The notes: generated from the letters alone by a model not told the origin. 64,000 nucleotides of DNA from Nitrosopumilus ureiphilus (GCF_013407185.1 NZ_CP026995.1:62001-126000); one strand, 5' to 3'. Shown: positions 35,467 to 44,440, numbered from the stretch's first letter. A program made the numbers and translations.

Positions 35467-36611
35467 CTTCTAAGATTTGTATCTATTTTATTCTGATTCA
35501 AATAAAATAATAATCGTTCTTTGTATCTTTTGATTTTTATTGAATTTGGATTATACAAATTATTATTTTCATCGGGATCATTTTGTAGATCATAAAATTC
35601 CCATGTTTGAGGAGTATCATTGTAAATTAATTTATGATCATCAAATTTTACACAAAAAACATTATGTTTGTGTGGAGATGGCCAAGGTCCATACAATCCA
35701 CCTGTTTCAACAAAAACATCTCTATTTTTAGCATTTGGATCATCAATAAGTGGAATTAAACTTTCTCCTTGAATTTCTTCTAAATTTTCAGAAGGAACAT
35801 GCCCAATCAATTCTCTAATAGTAGGAAAAAGATCAATTGTTCTACATTGTTTCTCAATAATTTTAGGGATGGAATTAGGTATGTGAAAAATACTGAATAC
35901 ATTGATTGTATAATCATATGTAAATACTCCATAAAATTTTTCTCCTTCTTTCTCTCCAATACTTGTTCCATGATCTGCAAAAAAGATTAGAATAGTTTTA
36001 TCATCAATGTCAAATTCTTTCAATGAAGATTGGATTGCTTTAACATAACTATCACAGTCTGGTAAATAAGAATCCAATCTTTTATGATTTTCTTCTTTAG
36101 ATTCAAAGAAATTATCATTCAATTCTTCATTATCTTTCTGTATTATTTCACGAACTAAATGTTTGTGAACCTCAGTATAATGTAAAAAAAGAAAAAATTT
36201 TTCTTTTTTAGACAATTTCTTTATAAGTTCTGTATGCCTTGTGACAAAATTTACTGACTTTTCATCAAAAATATTCCATTCATCAAATCCTTGTTTAGGG
36301 ATAACAACCTCACTAATAATATCACATGAAGTATAATATCCAGATTTTTTTAAAATTTCAGGCAATGTTGTAATGAAATCTTTTTTAAATTCAAAAATAT
36401 TATAATATCCATTTACTCCATGCTTGGAAGGATACATTCCAGTAAATACTGAATGAAGAGATGCAAAAGTATAGGGCGCAACAGTATTCATTTTAGAAAA
36501 ATAATAACTATTTTCTTTTAGAGATTTTAATGTGGGACAATAATCAATCTTATCTTTACGAAATCCATCAATATTGATTAGTATAATATTGTAATCTTTG
36601 TATGAATTCAT
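35463..36611 (-). CDS. Alkaline-phosphatase/sulfatase-superfamily enzyme with Thr at the nucleophile position
   Basis: 382 residues with metal ligands typical of the superfamily: Asp15 in LINIDG and Asp213/His214 in FFADHGTSIG. Aligning on the conserved Thr-Gly of SVFTGMYPSKHG, the sulfatase CxPSR box reads TFASL. Thr48 therefore replaces the formylglycine Cys and the Arg is lost. Thr nucleophiles are known in phosphoglycerol and phosphoethanolamine transferases and NPP phosphodiesterases, so phospho-group transfer or hydrolysis is more likely than sulfatase activity. It is the last gene of a leftward run with the phosphoramidate-like genes, 55 bp after the cytidylyltransferase. Confidence 0.78.
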   Translation of the reverse strand: MNSYKDYNIILINIDGFRKDKIDYCPTLKSLKENSYYFSKMNTVAPYTFASLHSVFTGMYPSKHGVNGYYNIFEFKKDFITTLPEILKKSGYYTSCDIISEVVIPKQGFDEWNIFDEKSVNFVTRHTELIKKLSKKEKFFLFLHYTEVHKHLVREIIQKDNEELNDNFFESKEENHKRLDSYLPDCDSYVKAIQSSLKEFDIDDKTILIFFADHGTSIGEKEGEKFYGVFTYDYTINVFSIFHIPNSIPKIIEKQCRTIDLFPTIRELIGHVPSENLEEIQGESLIPLIDDPNAKNRDVFVETGGLYGPWPSPHKHNVFCVKFDDHKLIYNDTPQTWEFYDLQNDPDENNNLYNPNSIKIKRYKERLLFYLNQNKIDTNLRS

Positions 36612-36666
36612 ATGTAGCTAATTCATGGTTTTTTTATTAAGTTATATGTTTTTGAAACTAAATTAA

Positions 36667-37473
36667 TTATAATTTTTCTAAATTTATTAATTCGGATATT
36701 GTGTTATCATTAAATTTTTTATTATACAAATTATAGTCATTTATAGAATCTAATTCTAACCAACCATTGTTTATTGGAATAGATTTGATTTTATGTCCTT
36801 CATCTATTAGACCTTGAAGTAAGTCTGTCATGTATGATTTCTGAAATGGTATGGATGAATTAAGTGGATTTGAGCCTGTTTTTGACAAATTTTTTGCTTT
36901 TTTATAAAATTCCTTCAAAATCGTTGTGCCTGAATTTTGAAATTTCATCAATCCAATATATTGTCCTTGAATTCGTTCAATATCGTTAACTTTCTGTCCG
37001 ATATTTTTTATGAATCCTTTGTCATCTAGAATTAAACTTTCAGCATCATTTAATGGATTCTGAAATCTCATTTTCCAATACTCTTTCCAATTTTTATCTA
37101 TGATTACAGACATATCAAAATCATCATCTACCAATTTTTCTAAGACATTTTTTTCATAAATTATATCTCCATAAGAAATTATGACTTTACCATCTAACTT
37201 ATTTTCTGCACAAAATAGCGTTTCAACCATGTTTGTTTCTTCATATTTAGAATTAAGAAAATAATTTACATTCGCAATTGTTATTGTTTGAGCTTTATAT
37301 CCTTTCACAATTGAAATATCAAAAATTCCTAAATCGTGAAAGTTTTTTATTTGCCAATCTAATAATGATTTAGAAAATAATTTCACCAAGCATTTAGGTT
37401 TATCATTTGTTAAAGGACGTAATCTTTGTCCTTGCCCTGCAGCAAGAATAATGGCTTTCATTTTATTGTCCAT
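36667..37473 (-). CDS. Sugar-phosphate-type cytidylyltransferase; candidate CTP:phosphoglutamine cytidylyltransferase (Cj1416-like)
   Basis: 268-residue NTP transferase. The signature MKAIILAAGQGQRLRPLTND with KPKCLVKL (about residues 5-30) binds the nucleotide, and GDIIYEKNVLEKLV supplies the metal-binding Asp. The nearest characterised types by pattern are LicC-like phosphocholine cytidylyltransferases and the C. jejuni capsule enzyme Cj1416, which makes CDP-L-glutamine. The neighbouring amidotransferase (11-bp overlap) and PEP-synthase-like kinase match the Cj1417/Cj1418 context, which decides the assignment. Activity is inferred. Confidence 0.72.
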   Translation of the reverse strand: MDNKMKAIILAAGQGQRLRPLTNDKPKCLVKLFSKSLLDWQIKNFHDLGIFDISIVKGYKAQTITIANVNYFLNSKYEETNMVETLFCAENKLDGKVIISYGDIIYEKNVLEKLVDDDFDMSVIIDKNWKEYWKMRFQNPLNDAESLILDDKGFIKNIGQKVNDIERIQGQYIGLMKFQNSGTTILKEFYKKAKNLSKTGSNPLNSSIPFQKSYMTDLLQGLIDEGHKIKSIPINNGWLELDSINDYNLYNKKFNDNTISELINLEKL

Positions 37474-38095
37474 TGCTAAAAATTTTTTTTAACAATAATT
37501 GATTTGTTTTATTAAGATCTCTTTCAGGATGCCACATTACTCCTGTAATATCATATTCAGTATGAATTAATCCCTCAATAGTATCATCAATATCCGATTT
37601 AGCAAATGGTTCTAATTTCTCACCAATATTTTCTACAGCAATTATATTATTATGATAAGAATTTACAGAAATTTTCTTCCCCAAATTTTTTGAATAAGAA
37701 TTCTGTACAATATTTACAACGTGATCTGAATTCACATGTTTTTTATTATCTGTTTTTATATTTTTTCCACCAAAATAATTATTAATCAATTGCATTCCTC
37801 TACAAACTCCTAAAACAGGTAGATGATTTTTAATTCCATACTTTAACAAATCTTCTTCAGTACGATCACGTTCAATATCACACCCAAGATCATCTCCACC
37901 AGATAATATTATTCCATTTAATTCATGTTGATCTAAAAATAATTCAACATTTGATAATACATTGGGAATAAAAATTGGAACCATGTCTAACTTCTCAAAT
38001 AATCGTGGCCAATCATGACTAATAGCATCTCTTTTTTCACCGTAATTAGGATCTTTTACTATGCGTAATGATATCCCAATTTTTTTAAAGCTCAT
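37463..38095 (-). CDS. Class I glutamine amidotransferase (peptidase C26); candidate gamma-glutamyl-CDP-amidate hydrolase (Cj1417-like)
   Basis: Stand-alone GATase-fold hydrolase of 210 residues with a complete triad: Cys98 in LGVCRGMQLI, His189 and Glu191 in MWHPER. SGGDDLG marks the oxyanion region. Such proteins cleave gamma-glutamyl amides. In the C. jejuni capsule pathway the equivalent enzyme releases glutamate from CDP-glutamine, leaving cytidine diphosphoramidate. It lies between the kinase (50 bp upstream) and the cytidylyltransferase (overlapping), as in that organism. A general gamma-Glu-GABA hydrolase would be the fallback reading. Confidence 0.75.
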   Translation of the reverse strand: MSFKKIGISLRIVKDPNYGEKRDAISHDWPRLFEKLDMVPIFIPNVLSNVELFLDQHELNGIILSGGDDLGCDIERDRTEEDLLKYGIKNHLPVLGVCRGMQLINNYFGGKNIKTDNKKHVNSDHVVNIVQNSYSKNLGKKISVNSYHNNIIAVENIGEKLEPFAKSDIDDTIEGLIHTEYDITGVMWHPERDLNKTNQLLLKKIFSNGQ

Positions 38096-38145
38096 AATCT
38101 TTGATGATCGTATACAGTTAAAAAGTTGAACATATTTTAGAGAAT

Positions 38146-40566
38146 TTATTTAATATATCCTAAAGATTTTAAAATTTTCCTTTCTTCAACAAATTTATTT
38201 ATTTTCAAATTTTCTAAAACAGTAATTTCATTATTTAAGCAATCTAGTAAAACCTTTGAAGAATTTACTAACTCTTCAAAAATTAATTCTCCACAACCAA
38301 TTGCTGCTGGTAATCCAATTTCAGCACATCTGATAGCCATATGAGAAGCAACTCCTCCATATTTAGTAATTAACCCAGATGGATTTTCTGCAAAAATCCA
38401 ATCAAATCCTGGATCTGCATTCTCTAATAAAACAATTTTTCCATTTAAAGAAAGATCAGATGATTTTTTAAAATTCAAGATATCACCTATGATGGATTTA
38501 GAAGTGATATAATTTGGTCTTGCATGATAATATGAAATTATTTCAAAATCTTGTTTAGAGGAAATTAATGGAGGTAAAATCAAATAATCATAAAGAGATT
38601 TTTTAATTTTTTGAGATTTAATTTTATTTTTCCATTTTTCAATTAATTCTTTTTTGTTATATTTTTTATATGTTGTAATGATAAAATCAATTTCTAAATA
38701 AGACAAATCACATCGTGAAAAATTTAACTTAATTCCAGCTTCAATAATTAACTGTATTGCATCACTAAGATTTCTTGTAAATTCAAATTTTAATCGTTCT
38801 CTTATAATAAACGAATTTTTTATAATTGTTAAAAAGTCATCATTGGAATAAATATGATTTTTTTCTAATATTTTTAATAAATTTTTAGGAGGTTTAAATT
38901 CTGGCTTTTTCATTTTTTTAAATTTAATTTGATTGAGAAAATCATTCTGTTCATCATATCTTTTTGCAAGTATATCATAAGTTCCAGGTCTAAGATGTCC
39001 ATATTTTTTTAAAAGTGAATTTTTTGATATTTTATTTTGAGAATAATCAATTACACTATTTCTGAATTCAGAAAGTGGAGTCTTTAATGTATTCATAAAA
39101 TCATCTAAAAATTGCTGTTCAATATGATTTGATTTTACAAGACTCCTTAATATTGTAGAAGTAATAAACGCTATTCTAGCCATCGATGAAAATTGAATAG
39201 TTCCCAATTCTTTACAATCTATTAATAATTCTTCAGCGTTTTTAAGAAGTGATTTATAATTTTTTTTAGATTTATTTATTTTTTTTAAAATAATTTTTCT
39301 ATTTTGATTCATCTTTTCAATTGAATTTAATGAATCCTCAAAATTTTTGTTAAAATTTTGAAAAATTTTATTTGTAAAATCAATTAGTGCTTGTACTAAA
39401 AAATTAATTTCTTTATTAGAAAAATTATATTTTTTTAATTTATTTTTTGTTAATAAATCATAACATGTTATAAGAATTTCAAATTCAACTTTATCATGTA
39501 ACTCAGGATTTGAAATCAATTTTTTGACATAGAATCTCATTAATTTTTTTGCTAGATGACTATTTACAGTAGAAGGAATTAATGACTCAAAACTTTTTTT
39601 GATATCAACATATGGTTTATTTCCAAATTTTACCATCAGATTACTTTTCTTAGGATCTCTATAACCTACCTTCATTCGTCCTTTATACCAAGCATTTCTC
39701 ATAATTAAAAAATTGTATAAAGAATAATCTAATGGATTTGGATTATTTCCAATTATTTCAGCAGGATTCCAATCTGCCATATCTGAAAAAATATGATGTT
39801 CTTTAGAATCAAAATTGGATGATTTTGTAAATTGGATTTGTAATTTTTTTATTAATTTCTCAATTTTTGAATCTAATTGTGAATCTATATAATTAATGGA
39901 TGTTATTGGCCGTACTTGAAAAATTATAATTTTATTAGATTTAGAAATTCCAAATTCTATATCTAAAGAAGAATTGAATAAAATTTGTTCTAATTCTTTA
40001 ATCGAATCAATTAATGGTTTCCATTTTTTTGGAATGGTCCTTTCATTTGCATTCCTAAAAATTTTGATAATATTATTTACTGAACCTTGTGTTACACCAA
40101 TTGTAGATCCACCATCTTCATAATTTATTACATAGTAGGGACTACCCATATTTGGAGTACGAGAGAAAATAACTCCACTGGTAATGATGTCTTCAGTTTG
40201 ATTTTGGACTAGAATCTGATTTAATTTATTATCATTCCCTTTTTCCCCATATGAAGAAATCACTTTTGAAATTGTTTTTTCTATTTCATTCTTTGACTTT
40301 GAATTTATATTCAAAAAACTTTCAAATTTTCCAGCTTCTGAAGATTCAATTGAATCTTCACCAATTGCAGAACTACGAATTACAATATTTTGTTTAAATA
40401 AATTTGAGATATCCTCTAAAATTTTAGATTTACTGGTTAACCAATCATTTATTGTAAATATATAAAATTCCTCTATTTCAGATTTTTTAATTTTTGATTT
40501 TAAAAAAAATAAAACATTTGCTTTTGATGTGAAAACATTATCTGAAAATTTTGAATACTTCCTCAT
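38146..40566 (-). CDS. PEP-synthase-like kinase; candidate L-glutamine kinase (Cj1418-like)
   Basis: 806 residues with an N-terminal ATP-grasp (PPDK_N) domain containing VIRSSAIGEDSIESSEAGKF (about 61-80) and a downstream EFGISKSNKIIIFQVRPI. A long central part rich in Lys/Ile/Asn follows. The C-terminal swivelling domain carries the phospho-His in TKYGGVASHMAIRCAEIG (His742). The PEP/pyruvate TIM-barrel of PEP synthase is absent, so PEP is not a substrate. This is the architecture of C. jejuni L-glutamine kinase, which phosphorylates the amide nitrogen of Gln. Context agrees; other substrates remain possible. Confidence 0.78.
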   Translation of the reverse strand: MRKYSKFSDNVFTSKANVLFFLKSKIKKSEIEEFYIFTINDWLTSKSKILEDISNLFKQNIVIRSSAIGEDSIESSEAGKFESFLNINSKSKNEIEKTISKVISSYGEKGNDNKLNQILVQNQTEDIITSGVIFSRTPNMGSPYYVINYEDGGSTIGVTQGSVNNIIKIFRNANERTIPKKWKPLIDSIKELEQILFNSSLDIEFGISKSNKIIIFQVRPITSINYIDSQLDSKIEKLIKKLQIQFTKSSNFDSKEHHIFSDMADWNPAEIIGNNPNPLDYSLYNFLIMRNAWYKGRMKVGYRDPKKSNLMVKFGNKPYVDIKKSFESLIPSTVNSHLAKKLMRFYVKKLISNPELHDKVEFEILITCYDLLTKNKLKKYNFSNKEINFLVQALIDFTNKIFQNFNKNFEDSLNSIEKMNQNRKIILKKINKSKKNYKSLLKNAEELLIDCKELGTIQFSSMARIAFITSTILRSLVKSNHIEQQFLDDFMNTLKTPLSEFRNSVIDYSQNKISKNSLLKKYGHLRPGTYDILAKRYDEQNDFLNQIKFKKMKKPEFKPPKNLLKILEKNHIYSNDDFLTIIKNSFIIRERLKFEFTRNLSDAIQLIIEAGIKLNFSRCDLSYLEIDFIITTYKKYNKKELIEKWKNKIKSQKIKKSLYDYLILPPLISSKQDFEIISYYHARPNYITSKSIIGDILNFKKSSDLSLNGKIVLLENADPGFDWIFAENPSGLITKYGGVASHMAIRCAEIGLPAAIGCGELIFEELVNSSKVLLDCLNNEITVLENLKINKFVEERKILKSLGYIK

Positions 40567-40667
40567 GATTTTGAAAATTTACTTCCTTTGATTTATAGTT
40601 TAAAAGAATCGTTTAATTAATCAATAACATGTAAGAATTTCTAAAATAGGAATTATTTTTCTATGAG

Positions 40668-41351
40668 TTAATCTTTTTTTTGTAAAACTAAAAACCTTCT
40701 TTCAGGAACATTTACTGGATATTCTGACTTAACCATTCTTTCTTCTAATAAATCAAAAAATTCTTCAAACAACTTTCGTTTTGGATCAAATAATTCCGGA
40801 TCATAGGTATCCATTGAAACGGTTTCCCACATCAATAAACCATTTGGTTTTAACAAATTTTGAATTTTATTAATATATTCCATAAATGTAAATTTTGTTT
40901 TTCCATCTATTGTATTGTCATTTGCTAATGAAAATATAATATCATATTTTTTATCTGTTGAAAATTCTTCAAAACCTGAAGTATGAAAATCTAAATTATT
41001 TATATCTAGAAATTCTTTTGTATCATTTCCTATATCTGTTAAATATGGGTTTATTTCAACTCCATCAACATATTTCAAAAATTTTGAAAGATGAATTGTA
41101 AAGAATCCACAATTACAACCAATATCTAAAGCAATTTTTTCTTTTGAAAGATATTTATCAATTTTGTATCTAGTAAATCTCTCTTCTGTAGGTCTACAAC
41201 CATTAATTTTGATCTCTTCATATCCTTGATAGAATCCATTATCTGATGCATAAACAAAACTATCCCATTCTTTTATTTGAGCAACTACATGTTTTCTTAA
41301 TTTTTTATGAAGTTTTTCTAAATCAGTTATATCATTTTTACCATCATTCAT
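40668..41351 (-). CDS. Class I SAM-dependent methyltransferase at the head of the phosphoramidate-like cluster
   Basis: 227 residues with the SAM-binding motif I ALDIGCNCGFFTIHLSK (about residues 74-90), the acidic motif II VDGVEINPY and a FSLANDNTIDGKT-LLKPNGLLMWE post-I region, similar to CmoB/DUF1698-like enzymes. In C. jejuni, two methyltransferases (cj1419, cj1420) sit at the same place beside the glutamine kinase and are thought to form the O-methyl phosphoramidate. A similar role here is inferred from position. It is separated from the kinase by 101 bp. Confidence 0.72.
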   Translation of the reverse strand: MNDGKNDITDLEKLHKKLRKHVVAQIKEWDSFVYASDNGFYQGYEEIKINGCRPTEERFTRYKIDKYLSKEKIALDIGCNCGFFTIHLSKFLKYVDGVEINPYLTDIGNDTKEFLDINNLDFHTSGFEEFSTDKKYDIIFSLANDNTIDGKTKFTFMEYINKIQNLLKPNGLLMWETVSMDTYDPELFDPKRKLFEEFFDLLEERMVKSEYPVNVPERRFLVLQKKD

Positions 41352-41399
41352 TTGGTATAGATCAAATTTGACTTTATATTAAATATATCCAAGTTTTTT

Positions 41400-42596
41400 T
41401 TAGATTGTAAACCATCCTGATTTAAGATATGATAATGCGATATTAAGCCCAAATAGAGTAAACGTGAATGCGTAAATTCCCCACATGGCAACATTGACTG
41501 ATTTATCTGAGATCTTTTTATCAATAATTGTATGAATGAATTTTCCTCCATCTAATATTGGTAGAGGAAGCATGTTAATTATTCCTATGAAAAATGAAAT
41601 CATCCATAACCACAACAAAAACATTGAAACATTGGGATCATTCCATGTAATGAAATTCATTATTGGTTTGTAAGCAAATGTATTGTCTCTCATAATTCCT
41701 ATAAGCCCTCTCTCAGGATCTTCAGGAGATGGAATTATTTCAACACCAAATTCCAATGTTTGACTATCCCTTAGCACTGTGACACTTGCTGTTTCTCCTG
41801 GATTCAAACTAGGAAAATCAACTGGACTAAAGATCGGTATTCCATTAATTGATGTAATAATGTCATTTGCAAGTAATCCTGCTTTTTCAGCTCCTGAGTT
41901 TTCTATGATTGATAGAATCAAAACTCCATCAGGTAATTCATAAAATGTACTGAGAAGTGGTTCTGGCAGTACCATTGCAAAAAATGGATTTGTTAATAAA
42001 ATGAGGCCCAAAACAAATGCAAAAATTACATTTGATGTTGCACCTGCACCAATTACTCTTAATTTTGAAATCTTTTTTGCCTTTTCAAACTCTTCTTCAT
42101 CTGGCTCTACAAATCCAGCAAACATTGCGATAAATATTGCAAAACCTCCTGTTTTGATTTTTATCTTTTCTAAAGCAGCAACTATTCCATGTGCTCCTTC
42201 ATGAACTACAAGAACAATCGGAATTGATAGTAAAAAATATGTAATTGATGATGCAGATGTTAATGTCACTCCTGGGATTAGGACTGTTAGTTCTGAAAAT
42301 TCAGACTGTGCAACAAAAAAGTTTGAAACATTATTGAGCAAAAACCAAAATGCAAAACCCATCATAATAAAACCTGCAATAACACTTGTATCTGCAAAAA
42401 CTCTGATCCCTCTTTTGGTTCTATTGAGAATTCTGTTTAGAACCGAGTTGACACCTTTGTTTTTGTACACTAAACTGTAAGCCTTTATTTCAAAACCATA
42501 TTTTTCTAATTTTAGAGCTTTTGCGATAATAACTATCACAACCCATGCAATTAAGACATAGATAATCGAATTCTGAGTAATAAAATCAAGTTCCAA
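41400..42596 (-). CDS. Site-2 protease family (M50) zinc metalloprotease with PDZ domain
   Basis: Intramembrane protease with the zinc motif VVHEGAHG (HExxH) in a membrane helix and the second motif NMLPLPILDGGKF (third ligand Asp). An intervening PDZ-like segment contains LANDIITSINGIPIFS. Several hydrophobic helices are present. The frame is open to 42740, but that would overlap the start of the divergent cutA. The TTG at 42596 (LELDFITQNSIIYVLIAW) leaves 43 bp between the two starts and is preferred. It probably processes membrane-bound regulators. Confidence 0.88.
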   Translation of the reverse strand: MELDFITQNSIIYVLIAWVVIVIIAKALKLEKYGFEIKAYSLVYKNKGVNSVLNRILNRTKRGIRVFADTSVIAGFIMMGFAFWFLLNNVSNFFVAQSEFSELTVLIPGVTLTSASSITYFLLSIPIVLVVHEGAHGIVAALEKIKIKTGGFAIFIAMFAGFVEPDEEEFEKAKKISKLRVIGAGATSNVIFAFVLGLILLTNPFFAMVLPEPLLSTFYELPDGVLILSIIENSGAEKAGLLANDIITSINGIPIFSPVDFPSLNPGETASVTVLRDSQTLEFGVEIIPSPEDPERGLIGIMRDNTFAYKPIMNFITWNDPNVSMFLLWLWMISFFIGIINMLPLPILDGGKFIHTIIDKKISDKSVNVAMWGIYAFTFTLFGLNIALSYLKSGWFTI

Positions 42597-42639
42597 ACTA
42601 ATTGTTAATTTTTTAAAGAACGTACATTTATCGTTTACT

Positions 42640-42951
42640 ATGAAACCAGTAATAATCATCTCAACATATCCTGATAAAACATCAATTTCAAAAATTGCAA
42701 ATGCTCTTGTAAAAAATAAAATAGTGGCATGTGTCAACATTTCAAAAATTTCATCAATTTATTCTTGGAATGAAAAAATTGAAAATACATCTGAATATCT
42801 TGCCATCTTCAAAACAATGACAAAAAATAAAAAACTATTAAAAAAGAAAATTTTGGAAACTCATCCATATGATGTTCCTGAAATAATAGAAGTTGATGTT
42901 ACTTCAATTAACAGATCATATCTTAATTGGTTAATTGACTCTACCAACTAA
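42640..42951 (+). CDS. cutA: Divalent-cation tolerance protein CutA1
   Basis: Small trimeric ferredoxin-like protein (103 aa). Typical segments are VIIISTYPDKTSISKIANALV, NKIVACVNISKISSIYSWN (with the conserved Cys), and HPYDVPEIIEVDV. The family has been linked to copper tolerance, but its biochemical role is unsettled. It overlaps the convergent pelota gene by 4 bp. Confidence 0.94.
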   Translation: MKPVIIISTYPDKTSISKIANALVKNKIVACVNISKISSIYSWNEKIENTSEYLAIFKTMTKNKKLLKKKILETHPYDVPEIIEVDVTSINRSYLNWLIDSTN

Positions 42952-43991
42952 GATTCAATTGCATATCGTAATAAGGAAACTATTCCTCCCAAACCTGTAA
43001 CTCTAAGACCGATATCTGTGGATGCATCAACACTGTAAATTTTTACTCCTTTACTTTCAGCGTCATTGAGAAAATCCATAATTTTTTGCTCATCATTTTC
43101 TTGTATTGCTTTATCTGAGAATACAAGAGATTCAACTGCACCCATTTGATTTGCATTAAAAGTTTCATCAAATCCCATCGTAAACTTGTTGCTTTTTTTA
43201 TTTGCAAGCAGCATGACTTTATCAATTATGGATGAAGCTTTGGCTAGTTTACTCTCAGACATTATTTCCTGCATTGCTTGAGATTTTGTAAATGTGTATA
43301 TTCCATCTTCACCACCTGAATCTATTCCTTCAACTACCTGAATTTTGTATTTTTGTGATTTTTCAATAAAGTTTGCAAATCTTTTTTTTGTTTCACCAGG
43401 ACCAAAAATTACTATAGAGTCTTCTTTTTTAGAAATAGAGAATACTGCTTGTTGTACTTGATCAAAGAATTTCTCAATATTAAAATTGGTTTTGTATCTT
43501 TTACCGCCAGATCCTGAATAAATATTTGGCATAAATTCTAAATGTGTTCCTCTTAATCTTGCAATTCCACAATCAGCAGTGTCAATTGCTACAAGTACAA
43601 AAGCAATTTGATTATTGTTTGATTCTAAAAGTTTCTTCTCAATGGGAGACCATTTTTTCTTTGAAATTGTAATTCCATCATTTATTTTTAGGATAAATGA
43701 ATGGTGTGATCCGTGGGGTACTGATTCATTACTTGATTCATAAATTGTTCCACCAACCCTTAATCTGTCTAAAACATCATCAAGTGAAATTTTTTCTACA
43801 GTTAATGCAATTCTAACTTTGATTCTTTCTCCTTTGTCTGGTCTTGAATAATCTTTGTCTTGTTTTAGAACTCTTGTTGTATCTCCTATTACTTTGTCAT
43901 CTTTTTTAATAATTCGTCGTAGATTCAAAAGATCATCAGAATCTTCTGGTATGACTGAAATTGAATTCTCATCAATAGTCTTTGTAATCAT
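42948..43991 (-). CDS. pelA: Ribosome-rescue factor Pelota (aPelota/Dom34)
   Basis: Recognises stalled ribosomes and acts with an EF1A- or ABCE1-type partner. The 347-residue protein has the Pelota N-terminal Sm-like domain (RRIIKKDDKVIGDTTRV, KGERIKVRIALTVEKI) and eRF1-like domains 2 and 3 (VIFGPGETKKRFANF, GVKIYSVDASTDIGLRVTGLGGIVSLLRY). The NIKS and GGQ motifs of release factor aRF1 are absent, which separates it from that family. A gene of unknown function lies 32 bp upstream on the same strand. Confidence 0.95.
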   Translation of the reverse strand: MITKTIDENSISVIPEDSDDLLNLRRIIKKDDKVIGDTTRVLKQDKDYSRPDKGERIKVRIALTVEKISLDDVLDRLRVGGTIYESSNESVPHGSHHSFILKINDGITISKKKWSPIEKKLLESNNNQIAFVLVAIDTADCGIARLRGTHLEFMPNIYSGSGGKRYKTNFNIEKFFDQVQQAVFSISKKEDSIVIFGPGETKKRFANFIEKSQKYKIQVVEGIDSGGEDGIYTFTKSQAMQEIMSESKLAKASSIIDKVMLLANKKSNKFTMGFDETFNANQMGAVESLVFSDKAIQENDEQKIMDFLNDAESKGVKIYSVDASTDIGLRVTGLGGIVSLLRYAIES

Positions 43992-44023
43992 AATGATATC
44001 TTAATCTACAAAAAGAAAAGAGT

Positions 44024-44440
44024 TTAGCTTGTGACTTCGTTAGTCTTCGTTTCTTCTGTTTTTTTCTTTAGATAGTTTTCAACCCAATCTAAAGTAAGAA
44101 CACCTGATTCTGCTAGATTTGTAAGAGAATTTGCAGAAGCTTCACCTGAAACTTTACCGTTGTTTCGTCTTAATTGACGCCATTTCAAAGACGTGTTTCC
44201 ACTTTTTGAATTATAGATTATTCCAAGAATATCTCTTGCATTAACAAATGTAATATCTCTTATTTTTTTCAAAGTTACTTTATCTGCAGCTTCAACGTAA
44301 ATTGCACCCAGACTATCTTCTCTTTCGGCAAATACTTCTGAATCCTCCAAATAACTACGTGGAGCATAGGATTTACAAGTACTTGAAATAATAAATCTTC
44401 TAAAACTTTCCAATGAAGCCGGAGAATCAATTGCAACCAT
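44024..44440 (-). CDS. Conserved-looking hypothetical protein (138 aa)
   Basis: No family recognised. The N-terminal half has a compact alpha/beta pattern (VAIDSPASLESFRRFIISS, SLGAIYVEAADKVTLKKIRDITFVNARDILGIIYN). A basic stretch KWRQLRRNNG and a short Ala/Leu helix near the end (ANSLTNLAESGVLTLDWVENYLKKK) follow. The last residues are Thr/Glu/Lys-rich. It is probably cytosolic, and it is likely cotranscribed with pelota. Confidence 0.6.
   Translation of the reverse strand: MVAIDSPASLESFRRFIISSTCKSYAPRSYLEDSEVFAEREDSLGAIYVEAADKVTLKKIRDITFVNARDILGIIYNSKSGNTSLKWRQLRRNNGKVSGEASANSLTNLAESGVLTLDWVENYLKKKTEETKTNEVTS

Noticed and set aside
35463-36611. Plain annotation as arylsulfatase
   Set aside because: The CxPxR formylglycine box is replaced by TFASL, so classical sulfatase chemistry is not supported.
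41348-41551. 67-codon minus-strand frame between the methyltransferase and the M50 protease
   Set aside because: It lies almost entirely inside the protease gene in another frame and has no recognisable features.
42597-42740. N-terminal extension of the M50 protease to 42740
   Set aside because: It would cover the start of the clearly real, divergent cutA; the TTG at 42596 gives a normal protein.
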